From Variovorax sp. J22G73 (GTDB lineage Bacteria > Pseudomonadota > Gammaproteobacteria > Burkholderiales > Burkholderiaceae_C), in the NCBI RefSeq assembly GCF_030317035.1, contig NZ_JASZYK010000009.1, positions 62,001 through 126,000 on the forward strand: 64,000 nt of DNA, given 5' to 3'. The position numbers and the translations under genes were made by a program. Of this stretch, positions 51,012 through 59,758 are shown in pieces. Each line of letters begins with the position of its first letter. Within the stretch, counting starts at the first letter, position 1. The notes under the pieces are model-generated. The model was given only the letters and a program-made list of their open reading frames with translations, did no database searches and was not told the origin of the DNA.

Positions 51012-51797
51012 ATGGCCGATGTCTCCGCCGCGCGCACCAAGGCGGTTTTCGAATTCAAGAGCGCCACGCTGCCGCTGATCGCAGTGATCCTGAAGACGTC
51101 CGACCTGGACGTGCTGGCCGAGGCGCTCGACGCCCAGCTGGCGGATTCGCCCGATTTCTTCGAGCAGGAGCCGGTGGTCATCGATCTCTCCCTGCTGCAA
51201 GAGGCGCAGGGCGAGGGCCAGGCCGCCGACGCGGCCGCCGCCCCCGACATCGACTTCGCCGCCCTGCGCAGCCTGCTGGCGCGCCACCAGACGCAGCCCA
51301 TCGCGGTGCGCGGCGGCAACGCCGCCCAGAACGCCGCGGCGCGCGAGGCCGGCCTGTCGGTGGCGGCCATGCCGGCAGCCCCCGCACCCCGCGCCCCGGC
51401 GCCCCCGGCCGAGGCCCCCGCCTCGGAAGCCCCGCAGATCGTGCGCGAGGTGCCGGTGCCGGCCAACGGCACGCTGCTGATCGACAAGCCGCTGCGCTCG
51501 GGCCAGCAAATCTACGCCCGTGGCGGCGACGTGGTGGTCACCGCGGTGGTGAGCTTCGGCGCTGAGGTCATCGCCGACGGCAACGTGCACGTGTACGCCC
51601 CGTTGCGCGGCAAGGCCATTGCCGGCGCGCGCGGCAACACCGAGGCGCGCATCTTCTCGACCTGCATGGAAGCGCAGCTGGTGGCCATTGCCGGCATCTA
51701 TCGCACCAACGAAGTGCCGCTGCCGGACACGGTGCTGGGAAAATCGGCGCAGGTTCGCCTCGACGGCAAGAAACTAGCGATCGACCCGATCCCCTGA
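51012..51797 (+). CDS. minC: Septum site-determining protein MinC
   Basis: A 261-residue cell-division inhibitor. The N-terminal MinC domain (about 1-115, VFEFKSATLPLIAVILKTSDLD) destabilises FtsZ polymers. A Pro/Ala linker (about 125-150) leads to the C-terminal beta-helix domain that binds MinD, with GQQIYARGGDVVV, VIADGNVHVYAPLRGKAIAG and EAQLVAIAGIY. It is the first gene of the minCDE operon and is followed by minD after 64 bp. All key segments are present. Confidence 0.97.
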   Translation: MADVSAARTKAVFEFKSATLPLIAVILKTSDLDVLAEALDAQLADSPDFFEQEPVVIDLSLLQEAQGEGQAADAAAAPDIDFAALRSLLARHQTQPIAVRGGNAAQNAAAREAGLSVAAMPAAPAPRAPAPPAEAPASEAPQIVREVPVPANGTLLIDKPLRSGQQIYARGGDVVVTAVVSFGAEVIADGNVHVYAPLRGKAIAGARGNTEARIFSTCMEAQLVAIAGIYRTNEVPLPDTVLGKSAQVRLDGKKLAIDPIP

Positions 51798-51861
51798 GCC
51801 CCCGCTCGGATCGCGGCGACCCTGACAACCAACAACTGAATCGAAACAAGAAGGAATGGCC

Positions 51862-52677
51862 ATGGCCAAAATTGTGGTGGTGACTTCGGGCAAGGGCGGC
51901 GTCGGCAAGACGACCACGAGCGCCAGCTTCGCCTCGGGCCTCGCGCTCGCGGGCAAGAAGACGGCCGTGATCGACTTCGACGTGGGCCTGCGCAACCTGG
52001 ACCTGATCATGGGCTGCGAACGCCGCGTGGTGTACGACCTGATCAACGTCATCCAGGGTGAAGCCAACCTGAGCCAGGCCCTCATCAAGGACAAGCAGTG
52101 CGACAACCTGTTCGTGCTGGCCGCCTCGCAGACGCGCGACAAGGAAGCGCTGACGCAGGAGGGCGTGGAGAAAATCCTGGCCGACCTGGCCGCGATGGAC
52201 TTCGAATACATCGTCTGCGACTCGCCCGCGGGCATCGAGACCGGCGCCATGATGGCCATGTACTTCGCCGACGAGGCGCTGGTGGTGACCAACCCCGAGG
52301 TCTCCTCGGTGCGCGACTCGGACCGCATCCTGGGCATGCTCAGCAGCAAGACCAAGCGCGCCAAGGACGGCGGCGACCCCATCAAGGAACACCTGCTCAT
52401 CACCCGCTACAACCCGAACCGCGTGGCGGGCGGGCAGATGCTGTCGCTGGAAGACATCCAGGACATCCTGCGCATCAAGCTGATCGGCGTGATCCCCGAG
52501 TCGGAAAGCGTGCTGCATGCCTCCAACCAGGGCGTGCCGGCCATCCACGACAAGGACACCGACGTGGCGCAGGCCTACAGCGACGTGGTCGCGCGCTTCC
52601 TGGGCGAAGACCGGCCGATGCGCTTCGTCGACGCCGAGAAGCCGGGCTTCTTCAAGCGGATTTTCGGAGGCAAGTAG
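51862..52677 (+). CDS. minD: Septum site-determining ATPase MinD
   Basis: A 271-residue ParA-type ATPase that binds the membrane in its ATP form, recruits MinC and oscillates with MinE. The deviant Walker A KGGVGKTT is at the start, VIDFDVGLRNLDLIMG and YIVCDSPAGIETGA follow, and the C-terminus is an amphipathic membrane-targeting helix ending GFFKRIFGGK. Two ATGs are in frame six bases apart. AAGGA directly abuts the first (51856), so the second (51862, MAKIVV) is the likely start. minE begins 3 bp after its stop. Confidence 0.97.
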   Translation: MAKIVVVTSGKGGVGKTTTSASFASGLALAGKKTAVIDFDVGLRNLDLIMGCERRVVYDLINVIQGEANLSQALIKDKQCDNLFVLAASQTRDKEALTQEGVEKILADLAAMDFEYIVCDSPAGIETGAMMAMYFADEALVVTNPEVSSVRDSDRILGMLSSKTKRAKDGGDPIKEHLLITRYNPNRVAGGQMLSLEDIQDILRIKLIGVIPESESVLHASNQGVPAIHDKDTDVAQAYSDVVARFLGEDRPMRFVDAEKPGFFKRIFGGK

Positions 52678-52680
52678 GCC

Positions 52681-52965
52681 ATGTCCTTTCTCTCGTTCCT
52701 GCTGGGCGAAAAGAAGAAGACTGCCAGCGTCGCGAAGGAGCGGCTGCAGATCATCCTCGCGCACGAGCGTTCCAGCCTCAGCGGCAAGAAGCGGCCCGAC
52801 TACCTGCCCGAACTCCAGCGCGAGCTGGTGGCGGTGATTTCAAAGTACGTGTCGATCAACCCCGACGACATCAAGGTGCACCTGGAAACCCAGGACAACC
52901 TCGAAGTGCTCGACATCAAGATCGAGCTGCCCGACCCTGCGCCTGCGCCGGCCGGCGCGCGCTGA
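52681..52965 (+). CDS. minE: Cell division topological specificity factor MinE
   Basis: A 94-residue protein. The N-terminal membrane-targeting sequence (MSFLSFLLGEKKKTA) and anti-MinCD helix (KERLQIILAHERS) are followed by the dimerisation domain (LPELQRELVAVISKYVSI, DIKVHLETQDNLEVLDIKIELP). It stimulates the MinD ATPase and confines MinC to the poles. The last 50 bp overlap, on the opposite strand, the 3' end of the multi-rhodanese gene, so the Pro/Ala tail is encoded in shared sequence. Confidence 0.97.
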   Translation: MSFLSFLLGEKKKTASVAKERLQIILAHERSSLSGKKRPDYLPELQRELVAVISKYVSINPDDIKVHLETQDNLEVLDIKIELPDPAPAPAGAR

Positions 52966-54634
52966 GGGCGAAGAAGCGAAAGCGCACGGACGGGTCCTGC
53001 AGGACCCGTTCGGACAGCGCGCGTTCCCACGCGAGGTAGTCGGCCCAGGCCGCATCGCGGCGCGGACCGAAGACGCGCATCACCGAGCCCCAGTCGTCGT
53101 CGAAGGGGGTCAGCAGCTGGTCCGGCGCGAAGGCGGTGGCCAGCGGCCGGCCCGATGCCTTCCAGCCCTGCGTTCCGCCCTGGAGCCAGGTAAATACCGC
53201 CCCTGAATCCTGTGCACCCTGCCAGCGCCGTCGCGCATCGCGCGCCACGCGGGCCGCGAGCGTGCCGTCGGGCGACGTGAAGACGAAGGTGCGGCCGGCC
53301 GTGGCCTGGGCCGCGAGCGGGGCCAGGGCGTCCAGCGAGGCCGGCAGCAAGTACAGCGCGCCCTCCAGGTGGCCGCGCTCGTAGTCGAGGCTGGGGCCCA
53401 CGTCGATGACCGCGGCCGCACCGCGCGCCTGCAGTTCGGCCAAGGCATCGGGCGCCACGGGCGGCGGCGCGTCGTCGACGGCCGCCGACGGCGCCGCCGG
53501 GGCCTGCGCCGGCAGGAACTCGCCGTCGTACACATGCACCTCGGCCTGGCCCAGCTGCGTGAGCCAGAAAGCGGTGATGGCCGCGCGCAGCCGGTGGGCC
53601 GGATCGTCGACCAGCACGATGCGCGCGCCCCGCGTGCCCACGAGGTTCTCGAAATGCATCAGCAGCTGGCCGCCGGGCACGTGGCGCAGGCCGGTGCCGG
53701 CCAGCGCGGGGTCGGCCTCGGGCCGCACGTCGAACACGTAGAGGGTGCGGGCGCCGTCGTTGCGCCAGCGGGCCAGCTGCGCCGCGTCCGCCAGGGGCAA
53801 GGCGAAGCTGCGCAGCAGGTCGTCGGCGATGCCACGCAGCAGCGCCGGGGATTCGGGCGGCAGCTCGTCCTGCGGCGCGGCGTTCTGCACGGTGGGCGCG
53901 CCGTGCAGGCCCCAGTCCATCACGCCGTCTTCCACGAACACGGCGTCGCTCGCGCGGCCCAGCAGCCGCAGCGTGGTCGCGCCGACGATGCCGCGCGTGC
54001 GGCTGAAGCAGTTGATGGCCCACAGGTGATCGTCGGCTCCGACATTCCGGCCGTCCGGCTCGAAGCGCCGCAGCGCCAGCTCGGTGCCCGGGTGGTTGCG
54101 CGCGCCGGGCAGCGACAGGAATTCGAACTCCGCGCGCGGCCGCGCATCGACCAGCGTGGTCGGCCGGCCTTCGCGCAGGCGCTCGCGCAGCGCCTCCACC
54201 GGCAGGCCCGGCGTGCCGTAGTGCAGCCGCACGCGGTCGCCGAAGGCCTTCACCAGCGTGCCGTAGCCGTCGATGGCGGGCAGCCCCTCGGCCAGCCAGC
54301 GCTGCAGGCCGCCCGCGAGCGTGCGCACGTCGGTGTAGCCCAGCCGGGCGAGCACGGCGGCGGCCTGCCGCGCCACGCCCTCGGGCGCGCCCAGCTCGTC
54401 GATCAGCACCACCGGCGTGGACCGGCGCGGCACCAGCGCGCCGACCTGCGGCTCGAGCCCGCTGAAGGGCGCGTTGCGCGCCAGGTTGAGGTGGCGCTGC
54501 ACGAACCAGCGCGTCTCGCGCACGTCGAGCACGGCAAGCTCCACCACGGGCTCAGTCAAAGGCTCGGCCAAGGGCTCTGCAAGCAGCAGCGCGAACAGTT
54601 CGTCGGGCGAGATGTGTGTCGCGGTCGGGCTCAT
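52916..54634 (-). CDS. Multi-domain rhodanese-like protein with one active-site cysteine
   Basis: A 572-residue cytoplasmic protein made of about four rhodanese-like domains. Only the second keeps a cysteine active loop (CFSRTRG, Cys 209, in the C-x4-R form). The matching loops of the first, third and fourth read IDELGAPEG, VDDPAHRLR and TSPDGTLAA, without cysteine. Motifs VLDVRETRWF, VDARPRAEFEF, VFDVRPEADPA and VIDVGPSLDYERGHL mark the four domain starts. It may transfer sulfur with one centre and use the others for binding. The N-terminus has an EPLAEPLTEP micro-repeat. The start ATG 54634 lies near the Bug-protein stop (17 bp), so both form one operon. Confidence 0.85.
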   Translation of the reverse strand: MSPTATHISPDELFALLLAEPLAEPLTEPVVELAVLDVRETRWFVQRHLNLARNAPFSGLEPQVGALVPRRSTPVVLIDELGAPEGVARQAAAVLARLGYTDVRTLAGGLQRWLAEGLPAIDGYGTLVKAFGDRVRLHYGTPGLPVEALRERLREGRPTTLVDARPRAEFEFLSLPGARNHPGTELALRRFEPDGRNVGADDHLWAINCFSRTRGIVGATTLRLLGRASDAVFVEDGVMDWGLHGAPTVQNAAPQDELPPESPALLRGIADDLLRSFALPLADAAQLARWRNDGARTLYVFDVRPEADPALAGTGLRHVPGGQLLMHFENLVGTRGARIVLVDDPAHRLRAAITAFWLTQLGQAEVHVYDGEFLPAQAPAAPSAAVDDAPPPVAPDALAELQARGAAAVIDVGPSLDYERGHLEGALYLLPASLDALAPLAAQATAGRTFVFTSPDGTLAARVARDARRRWQGAQDSGAVFTWLQGGTQGWKASGRPLATAFAPDQLLTPFDDDWGSVMRVFGPRRDAAWADYLAWERALSERVLQDPSVRFRFFALSARRPAQAQGRAARS

Positions 54635-54651
54635 GCGGGCATTCTCGGATG

Positions 54652-55632
54652 TCAGTTGGGCTGGATGCCGGCCTGCTTGACCACCGCCGTCCACTTGACG
54701 GTCTCGCTGCGGATGAAGCGGCCGAACTCCTCGGGCGAGCTGCCCACCGTGAAGGCGCCGATGTCGTCGTAGCGCTTGCGGAAGTCCGCGCCCTGCACGA
54801 TGTCGCGCAGCTCGCGCGACAGGCGTTGCACCAGCGGCGCGGGCGTGCCGCTGCGCACCACCACGCCGTACCACGAGGTCACCTCGAAGTCGGGCAGGCC
54901 CGCTTCGGCGGTGGTGGGCACGTCGGGCAACCACGGCGCGCGCGTCTTGTAGGCCACGGCCAGGGGCTTGAGCGTGCCGGCCTTCACGAAGGGAATGGCG
55001 GTGACCACCTCGTTGAAGATGAACTGCGTCTGGCCCGCGAGCAGGTCGTTGAGGGCCGGCGCGCTGCCCTGGTAGGGAATGGCGGTGAAGTCGGCGCCGG
55101 TCTGCGTCTTCAGCAGTTCTCCCGCCAGGTGCGAGTACGCGCCCACGCTGATGCCGTAGTTGACCTTGCCGGGGTTCTTCTTCGAGTAGTCGATCAGCTC
55201 GCGCGGCGTGTTCACCGGCAGCCTGGGGTTCACCAGCAGCACCTGCGGCGTCTGCACCAGCAGCGACACGGGCGTGAAGTCGCGCGCGAGGTCGTAGCTC
55301 AGCTGCTTGAAGAGCGCGGGCTGCACCGTGAGGTTGGACGCCGGCGCCAGCAGCAGCGTGTAGCCGTCAGCCGGCTGGCGCGCCACGAAGTCGAAGCCGA
55401 TGTTGCCGGCCGCGCCGCTGCGGTTCTCGACCACCACCGGCTGCTTCAGCCGCTGCTGGAGCTGCTCGGCGACCTCGCGGGCGATCTTGTCGGCGATGCC
55501 GCCGGCGGGGTAAGGCACCACCACGCGGATGGTCTTCGCGGGGTAGTCGTCCACGGTGGCGGCATGCAGTTGCACATCGACGGCAAGTGCGGCGAGCAGC
55601 GCGAGGGCCACGCGGATCAGTAGTTTTTTCAT
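54652..55632 (-). CDS. Tripartite tricarboxylate transporter (Bug) substrate-binding protein
   Basis: A 326-residue periplasmic protein of the Bug/TctC family, very common in this bacterial group. A signal peptide ends near LHA, then VVPYPAGGIADKIAREVAEQL, the ligand loop NRSGAAGNIGFDFVA and YGISVGAYSHLAGELL follow. No TctA/TctB pair is adjacent; the TctA-like permease at 46.1 kb lacks its own binding protein, but pairing over 8 kb is speculative. The ligand could be a di- or tricarboxylate or an aromatic acid. It precedes the rhodanese gene by 17 bp. ATG 55632 is preferred over one 15 bp upstream because a GGAG-like stretch lies 8 bp before it. Confidence 0.92.
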   Translation of the reverse strand: MKKLLIRVALALLAALAVDVQLHAATVDDYPAKTIRVVVPYPAGGIADKIAREVAEQLQQRLKQPVVVENRSGAAGNIGFDFVARQPADGYTLLLAPASNLTVQPALFKQLSYDLARDFTPVSLLVQTPQVLLVNPRLPVNTPRELIDYSKKNPGKVNYGISVGAYSHLAGELLKTQTGADFTAIPYQGSAPALNDLLAGQTQFIFNEVVTAIPFVKAGTLKPLAVAYKTRAPWLPDVPTTAEAGLPDFEVTSWYGVVVRSGTPAPLVQRLSRELRDIVQGADFRKRYDDIGAFTVGSSPEEFGRFIRSETVKWTAVVKQAGIQPN

Positions 55633-55782
55633 TGGAGGCAGGAACACGGGAACACCGGAGCACGACAGAGCCGGCGAGCGTAGGCCGCACCCCGCGCCGG
55701 GGCGAACGAAGTTTCACGTTCATGCTTATGCGAAAAGCGCGCATGCAAGCGCCCGCTTGCTACCTAGCATGCGGTCATCACC

Positions 55783-56718
55783 ATGACATCGACTGCCACG
55801 CCCCCCACGGACAAGCCCCTCGCGCGCCGCCACTGGTGGTGGCACTACGAGGTGCCCACGCTGCTGCTGGCCGGCGCGCTCTATGCCGCATGGGCCGCGC
55901 TGCTGTGGTGGCATGCGGCGCTGCCGGGGTGGGCGCTGTTCGTGCTCGGCGGCTTTCTCGCGCAGCTGCATTTCTCGCTGCAGCACGAGAGCATCCACGC
56001 GATGCGCCACCTGCCGAAATGGCTGCGCCACGCGGTGGTGTGGCCGCCGCTGAACCTGTGGCTCCCCTACCCGTTCTACAACCGCGGCCACAGCTCGCAC
56101 CACGTCAACTTCCACCTGACGCACCCCGAGCGCGACAACGAAAGCGCCTACCATTCCGCGCCCGCCTGGGCCGGCTACGGGCCGGTGTGGCGCTGGATCT
56201 ACATGGCCAACCAGACCATCGCGTTCCGCGTGGTGCTGGGGCCGTTCCTGCGGCTGTGGAAGCTGCTGCGCTTCGAAACCGCCCAGGTGTTCTCAGGCAA
56301 CTTTTCTCGCCTGCCGACCTGGGGCTGGCACGCGCTGAGCGTGGCGCCGGTGCTGTACTTCGTCGTGGCCGTGTGCGGCATGGGGCTGGGCGAGTACCTG
56401 CTGTACTTCGTGTACCCGGGAATGATGCTGGGCTCGCTGCGCACCTTCACAGAGCACCGCTGGGCCGACACGCCGCACGAGCGCGTGGCCATCGTCGAAT
56501 CGAACGTGGTGTTCGGGCTGCTGTACCTGTTCAACAACCTGCACCACGTGCACCACCGCGCGCCGACCATGCCCTGGTACGAGATACCGGTGTACTTCCG
56601 CAGGCACCGCGCGGCGGTGCTGGCTGCGAACGGCAACTTCTACTACCGCGGCTACGGCGAGATCGTGCGGCGGCACCTGTTCAAGCCGGTGTTCACTCCG
56701 GTGCACCCGACGTGGTAG
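55783..56718 (+). CDS. Membrane fatty-acid desaturase/hydroxylase
   Basis: A 311-residue integral membrane diiron enzyme with the three histidine boxes of the fatty-acid desaturase superfamily: HESIH (near 70), HSSHH (near 107) and LHHVHH (near 252). About four to six hydrophobic helices flank them. It should introduce a double bond or hydroxyl into an acyl chain or a carotenoid-like lipid; the exact substrate is unknown. It lies in reverse orientation to its neighbours with no operon partner. Its 3' end overlaps the convergent WG-repeat gene by 26 bp. Confidence 0.87.
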   Translation: MTSTATPPTDKPLARRHWWWHYEVPTLLLAGALYAAWAALLWWHAALPGWALFVLGGFLAQLHFSLQHESIHAMRHLPKWLRHAVVWPPLNLWLPYPFYNRGHSSHHVNFHLTHPERDNESAYHSAPAWAGYGPVWRWIYMANQTIAFRVVLGPFLRLWKLLRFETAQVFSGNFSRLPTWGWHALSVAPVLYFVVAVCGMGLGEYLLYFVYPGMMLGSLRTFTEHRWADTPHERVAIVESNVVFGLLYLFNNLHHVHHRAPTMPWYEIPVYFRRHRAAVLAANGNFYYRGYGEIVRRHLFKPVFTPVHPTW

Positions 56719-59668
56719 CGCCACTCAGCGCCTGCAGGCGCTGCGTCCACGCGCGGGCCTTGGCCTCGTCGAAGAGCGGGCTGCCGGGGTCGCCGTAGAG
56801 TTCTTCGGCCAGCGCCTCGACGCAGGGGCCCTGGCTCTCGCGGTTGTCGTCGCAGTCGTCCAGCGCGGCGCCGGTAAGCAGCCAGCGCTCGGCGGCGGCG
56901 GCGTCGCGCGGCGCGCCCTGGCCCCGGAAGCGCATCAGGCCCAGCTCGTAGCAGGCCCAGCCCTGCAGGCGCTTGTCGTCGTCCTCGGCCAGCTTCTGCA
57001 GCGCGTAGAGGGCTTCGGCGTGCAGGGCGTTGACCTCCGGTTGTGCGCGGCCTTGTTCGGCCAGCGCCAGCGCGTGGGCGCGCAGCGTGCCGCCGAGCTG
57101 CAGCGTGGCGTCGGCATCGCCGGCCGCTTCGGCGCGGCGAAAGTAGTCGATGGCCAATGGCAGGTCGGGCTCGCCCGATTCGTCGTGTTCGCCGACCTTG
57201 TGCGCGATGCCGAGGTTGAACAGCGCCATGGCGCTGTTGCGCTCGGCCGCCAGCGCGTAGTGCCGCATGCCGGCTGCCCGGTCGCGCTCGCCGCCCACGC
57301 CTTCGCACAGCGCGAAGCCGAGCTGGGCCTGCGTGGCCGCATCGTCGGCGCCGCCGTTCGCGACGGCGTGCAGCAGCCACGCGCGCGCCATGACGGCGTC
57401 GGCGCCCATGTCTGCGGTGCCTTCGCCGTCCGCGCCGTCTGCGGCATCCCTGCGCAGCATCGTCGCCAGCTCGCGCATGGCTTCGGGCAGGCCTTCGGGC
57501 GAGGCGGCCGTGGGCGCGTCGCCGGGTTCCCGCACGCCGGCGGCGCGCGCCATCCAGCGCAGGGCCTCGCGCGGATCGGCATCGACGCCCTCGCCGTCGC
57601 GCAGGTGGCAGGCCAGCTCGTACGCGGCCTTCATGTCGCCGGCGGCATGGCGCGCGGCCATGTGCTCGGTGTGCGGCTGCTCGCGGCCGTCGGCATGCAG
57701 CCACACGTACACGTCGCGGTCGTTGCGCGCGGCCTTCACCGGCTCGCCGGCGCTCCAGCGCTTGCGCAGCTCGGAGCGCACCACCACCGAGTACCAACCA
57801 TCGGAGACCGACACCGGCGTCGCGATCCACGGGTAGGCCTGCGGGTGCAGCGTGGTGCCATCGGCGCGCAGGATGCCCACGGCCAGCTGGCCCTTGGCTG
57901 CTTTCGCTGAGCGCGCCAGCGGCTGCGCCACCAGCCAGCCGATGTCCTGCGTGCCCCACGTCAGCGGCAGCAGCGTGCGGTGCTCGCAAGGCACCAGCTC
58001 GCGGCCCGCGGCAACGTCGTAGATGCCGCGCAGCCACGGCGCGTTCTTCGCCTTGCGGCCGCCCTTGGACGCCACGCGCACCAGGTCGCGCGTGACCATG
58101 GCGTGCACGCGTTCCTCGCCGGTCAGCGGCTCCAGCGTCTCGAACAGGCCGTAGTCGAAAGGCACCAGCACGCGGCCCAGCGCGTCGACCAGGCCGCACT
58201 CGCCTTCCGCGCGTTCCACGGCAAAGCGCTTGGGCCGCGGCGCCTCGGGTTCGCGGTCTTTCCCCGCATCGCGTTCGTCGTCGGACTGCAGCAGCTCGAC
58301 GGGGTACTCGCCCAGCAGTTCGATCTGCGTGTACACCGGCTCGATGGCCACGCGGCCTTGCGCGTCGAGCAGGCCGGTCTTGCCGCCGCGCGTGGCCTCG
58401 AACGCCTCCCAGTCGTGGCGCCATTGCAAAAGATCGAAGCTCGGCGGCACGGCCCATTCGCCGTCTGCGCGCACCAGCCCCCAGTCGCCCTCTTCCTCCA
58501 GCCGCGCGGGCGCGAGGCCGCAGGGAGCGAAGTCTTCGGCCTCGGCAAACCGCGGCGCGATGGCCCACCTGCCCTGCAGGTTGACATAGCCGATGCGCTC
58601 GCCCACGCGGGCGCGCACCATGCCTTCGGCAAAGCTCCACACCTCGTCGACCGAAGGCGCCAGCAGCCAGCTGCCGTCGGTGCGCAGCAGGCCGATGTGG
58701 TCGCCGACCAAGGCCGTGGCGATGTCGTCCTCGAAGTTCCAGTCTTCGTCGAGCTGCGGTTCGAGCAGCACGCGCGGCGCATCGGCGTCGGCCAGCAGCA
58801 GGCCCGAGCGCCCGTGCAGCGAGATCCAGAGCAGGCGCGGGTCGTTCGCGCCGGCATGCCGGATGTCGTCCCACGCGGGCTCGACCAGGGTGATGCGCCG
58901 GCTGCGGTCGCCGTTGTCGTCGTTGCCGTTGTCGTCCTGTGGGACGCGCATCACGCCCCATCGGCCATCGACCTCGAAGCGCCAGAGATCGCCGGCCAGG
59001 TGGTCGTCGTAGTCGAGGCCGTCGCCGCTCTCTTCGGTCTCTTCGTCTTCGAAGTCGGCGAAGCGCTCGTCGCGCGGTGGCTCGTAGCCGTCGAAGTACG
59101 CATGGGAGATGCCACCGAAGCCGACATGCCAGGCCCAGGTTTCCCAGTCCGCGAAGCGCTGGACGCCGAGCGCCGCATCCACGCCCGGGTGGTTGCCGCT
59201 GTCGATGCAGCGCCGCACCTCGGCCCAGCGCTCGTTGCACGCGTGGCGTTGGCGTTCGATGAAGCTCTCGGCCTCGGACTCGCCGCCGAGCCAGGAAAGC
59301 TCGTCGAGGTTGGCCGAGATGCGAGGCGAGCTGTCTTGTGGGGCCTGGTCGATCAGCTGGGCCAGGTGCAGCGCCAGCGCCTCGAACTGCAGCACGACTT
59401 GCGGCAGCGTGTGCAGCATCGGATGCCGCTCGACGAAGGCATGCAGTCGCCGGATGCGCGCTAGGGCGGCGTGCGCGTCGCTGGCAAGGTTGTCGGTGCC
59501 GGCATCGCCGAAGACGCGCTGCCGGTCGATGGCATCGCCAGCCGCACCATCGGCCAGCAGGATCTGCCAGAGAACGGGAAAGTTGTTGTTGGCGTCGGCG
59601 ATTTCGTCGGCCGATGCCTGTTCGTCGTCATTGCCGTGTTCGAAATAGAGCCAGGAACGATTGCCCAT
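56693..59668 (-). CDS. Large WG-repeat and Sel1-repeat protein
   Basis: A 991-residue cytoplasmic protein without signal peptide. The first 230 residues are acidic and helical with no known domain. Residues about 230-640 contain at least six WG repeats, such as GLVRADGEWAVPPSFDLL, GYVNLQGRWAIAPRFAEAEDF and GLLDAQGRVAIEPVY. From about 690 to 960 come Sel1/TPR-like helix pairs (AAYELACHLRDGEGVDADPREALRWMARAA, ALFNLGIAHKVG, CYELGLMRFRGQGAPRD). WG repeats often sit in proteins of toxin, immunity or stress contexts, and Sel1 repeats bind partner proteins. The combination suggests a scaffold or sensor, but no effector domain is seen. Confidence 0.85.
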   Translation of the reverse strand: MGNRSWLYFEHGNDDEQASADEIADANNNFPVLWQILLADGAAGDAIDRQRVFGDAGTDNLASDAHAALARIRRLHAFVERHPMLHTLPQVVLQFEALALHLAQLIDQAPQDSSPRISANLDELSWLGGESEAESFIERQRHACNERWAEVRRCIDSGNHPGVDAALGVQRFADWETWAWHVGFGGISHAYFDGYEPPRDERFADFEDEETEESGDGLDYDDHLAGDLWRFEVDGRWGVMRVPQDDNGNDDNGDRSRRITLVEPAWDDIRHAGANDPRLLWISLHGRSGLLLADADAPRVLLEPQLDEDWNFEDDIATALVGDHIGLLRTDGSWLLAPSVDEVWSFAEGMVRARVGERIGYVNLQGRWAIAPRFAEAEDFAPCGLAPARLEEEGDWGLVRADGEWAVPPSFDLLQWRHDWEAFEATRGGKTGLLDAQGRVAIEPVYTQIELLGEYPVELLQSDDERDAGKDREPEAPRPKRFAVERAEGECGLVDALGRVLVPFDYGLFETLEPLTGEERVHAMVTRDLVRVASKGGRKAKNAPWLRGIYDVAAGRELVPCEHRTLLPLTWGTQDIGWLVAQPLARSAKAAKGQLAVGILRADGTTLHPQAYPWIATPVSVSDGWYSVVVRSELRKRWSAGEPVKAARNDRDVYVWLHADGREQPHTEHMAARHAAGDMKAAYELACHLRDGEGVDADPREALRWMARAAGVREPGDAPTAASPEGLPEAMRELATMLRRDAADGADGEGTADMGADAVMARAWLLHAVANGGADDAATQAQLGFALCEGVGGERDRAAGMRHYALAAERNSAMALFNLGIAHKVGEHDESGEPDLPLAIDYFRRAEAAGDADATLQLGGTLRAHALALAEQGRAQPEVNALHAEALYALQKLAEDDDKRLQGWACYELGLMRFRGQGAPRDAAAAERWLLTGAALDDCDDNRESQGPCVEALAEELYGDPGSPLFDEAKARAWTQRLQALSGATTSGAPE

Positions 59669-59758
59669 GTGTGGTCGGTGCGAGTGCGGTTCATGGCGAA
59701 GGCCACGGTTGGCGCGCAGTGTAGGGGCGCCCCTTCTCGCCCACGCTCTCCGCGACCT

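Noticed and set aside
51856..51861. Upstream ATG of minD
   Set aside because: The AAGGA ribosome-binding site abuts this ATG with no spacing; the ATG at 51862 has proper spacing and the standard MAKIVV start.
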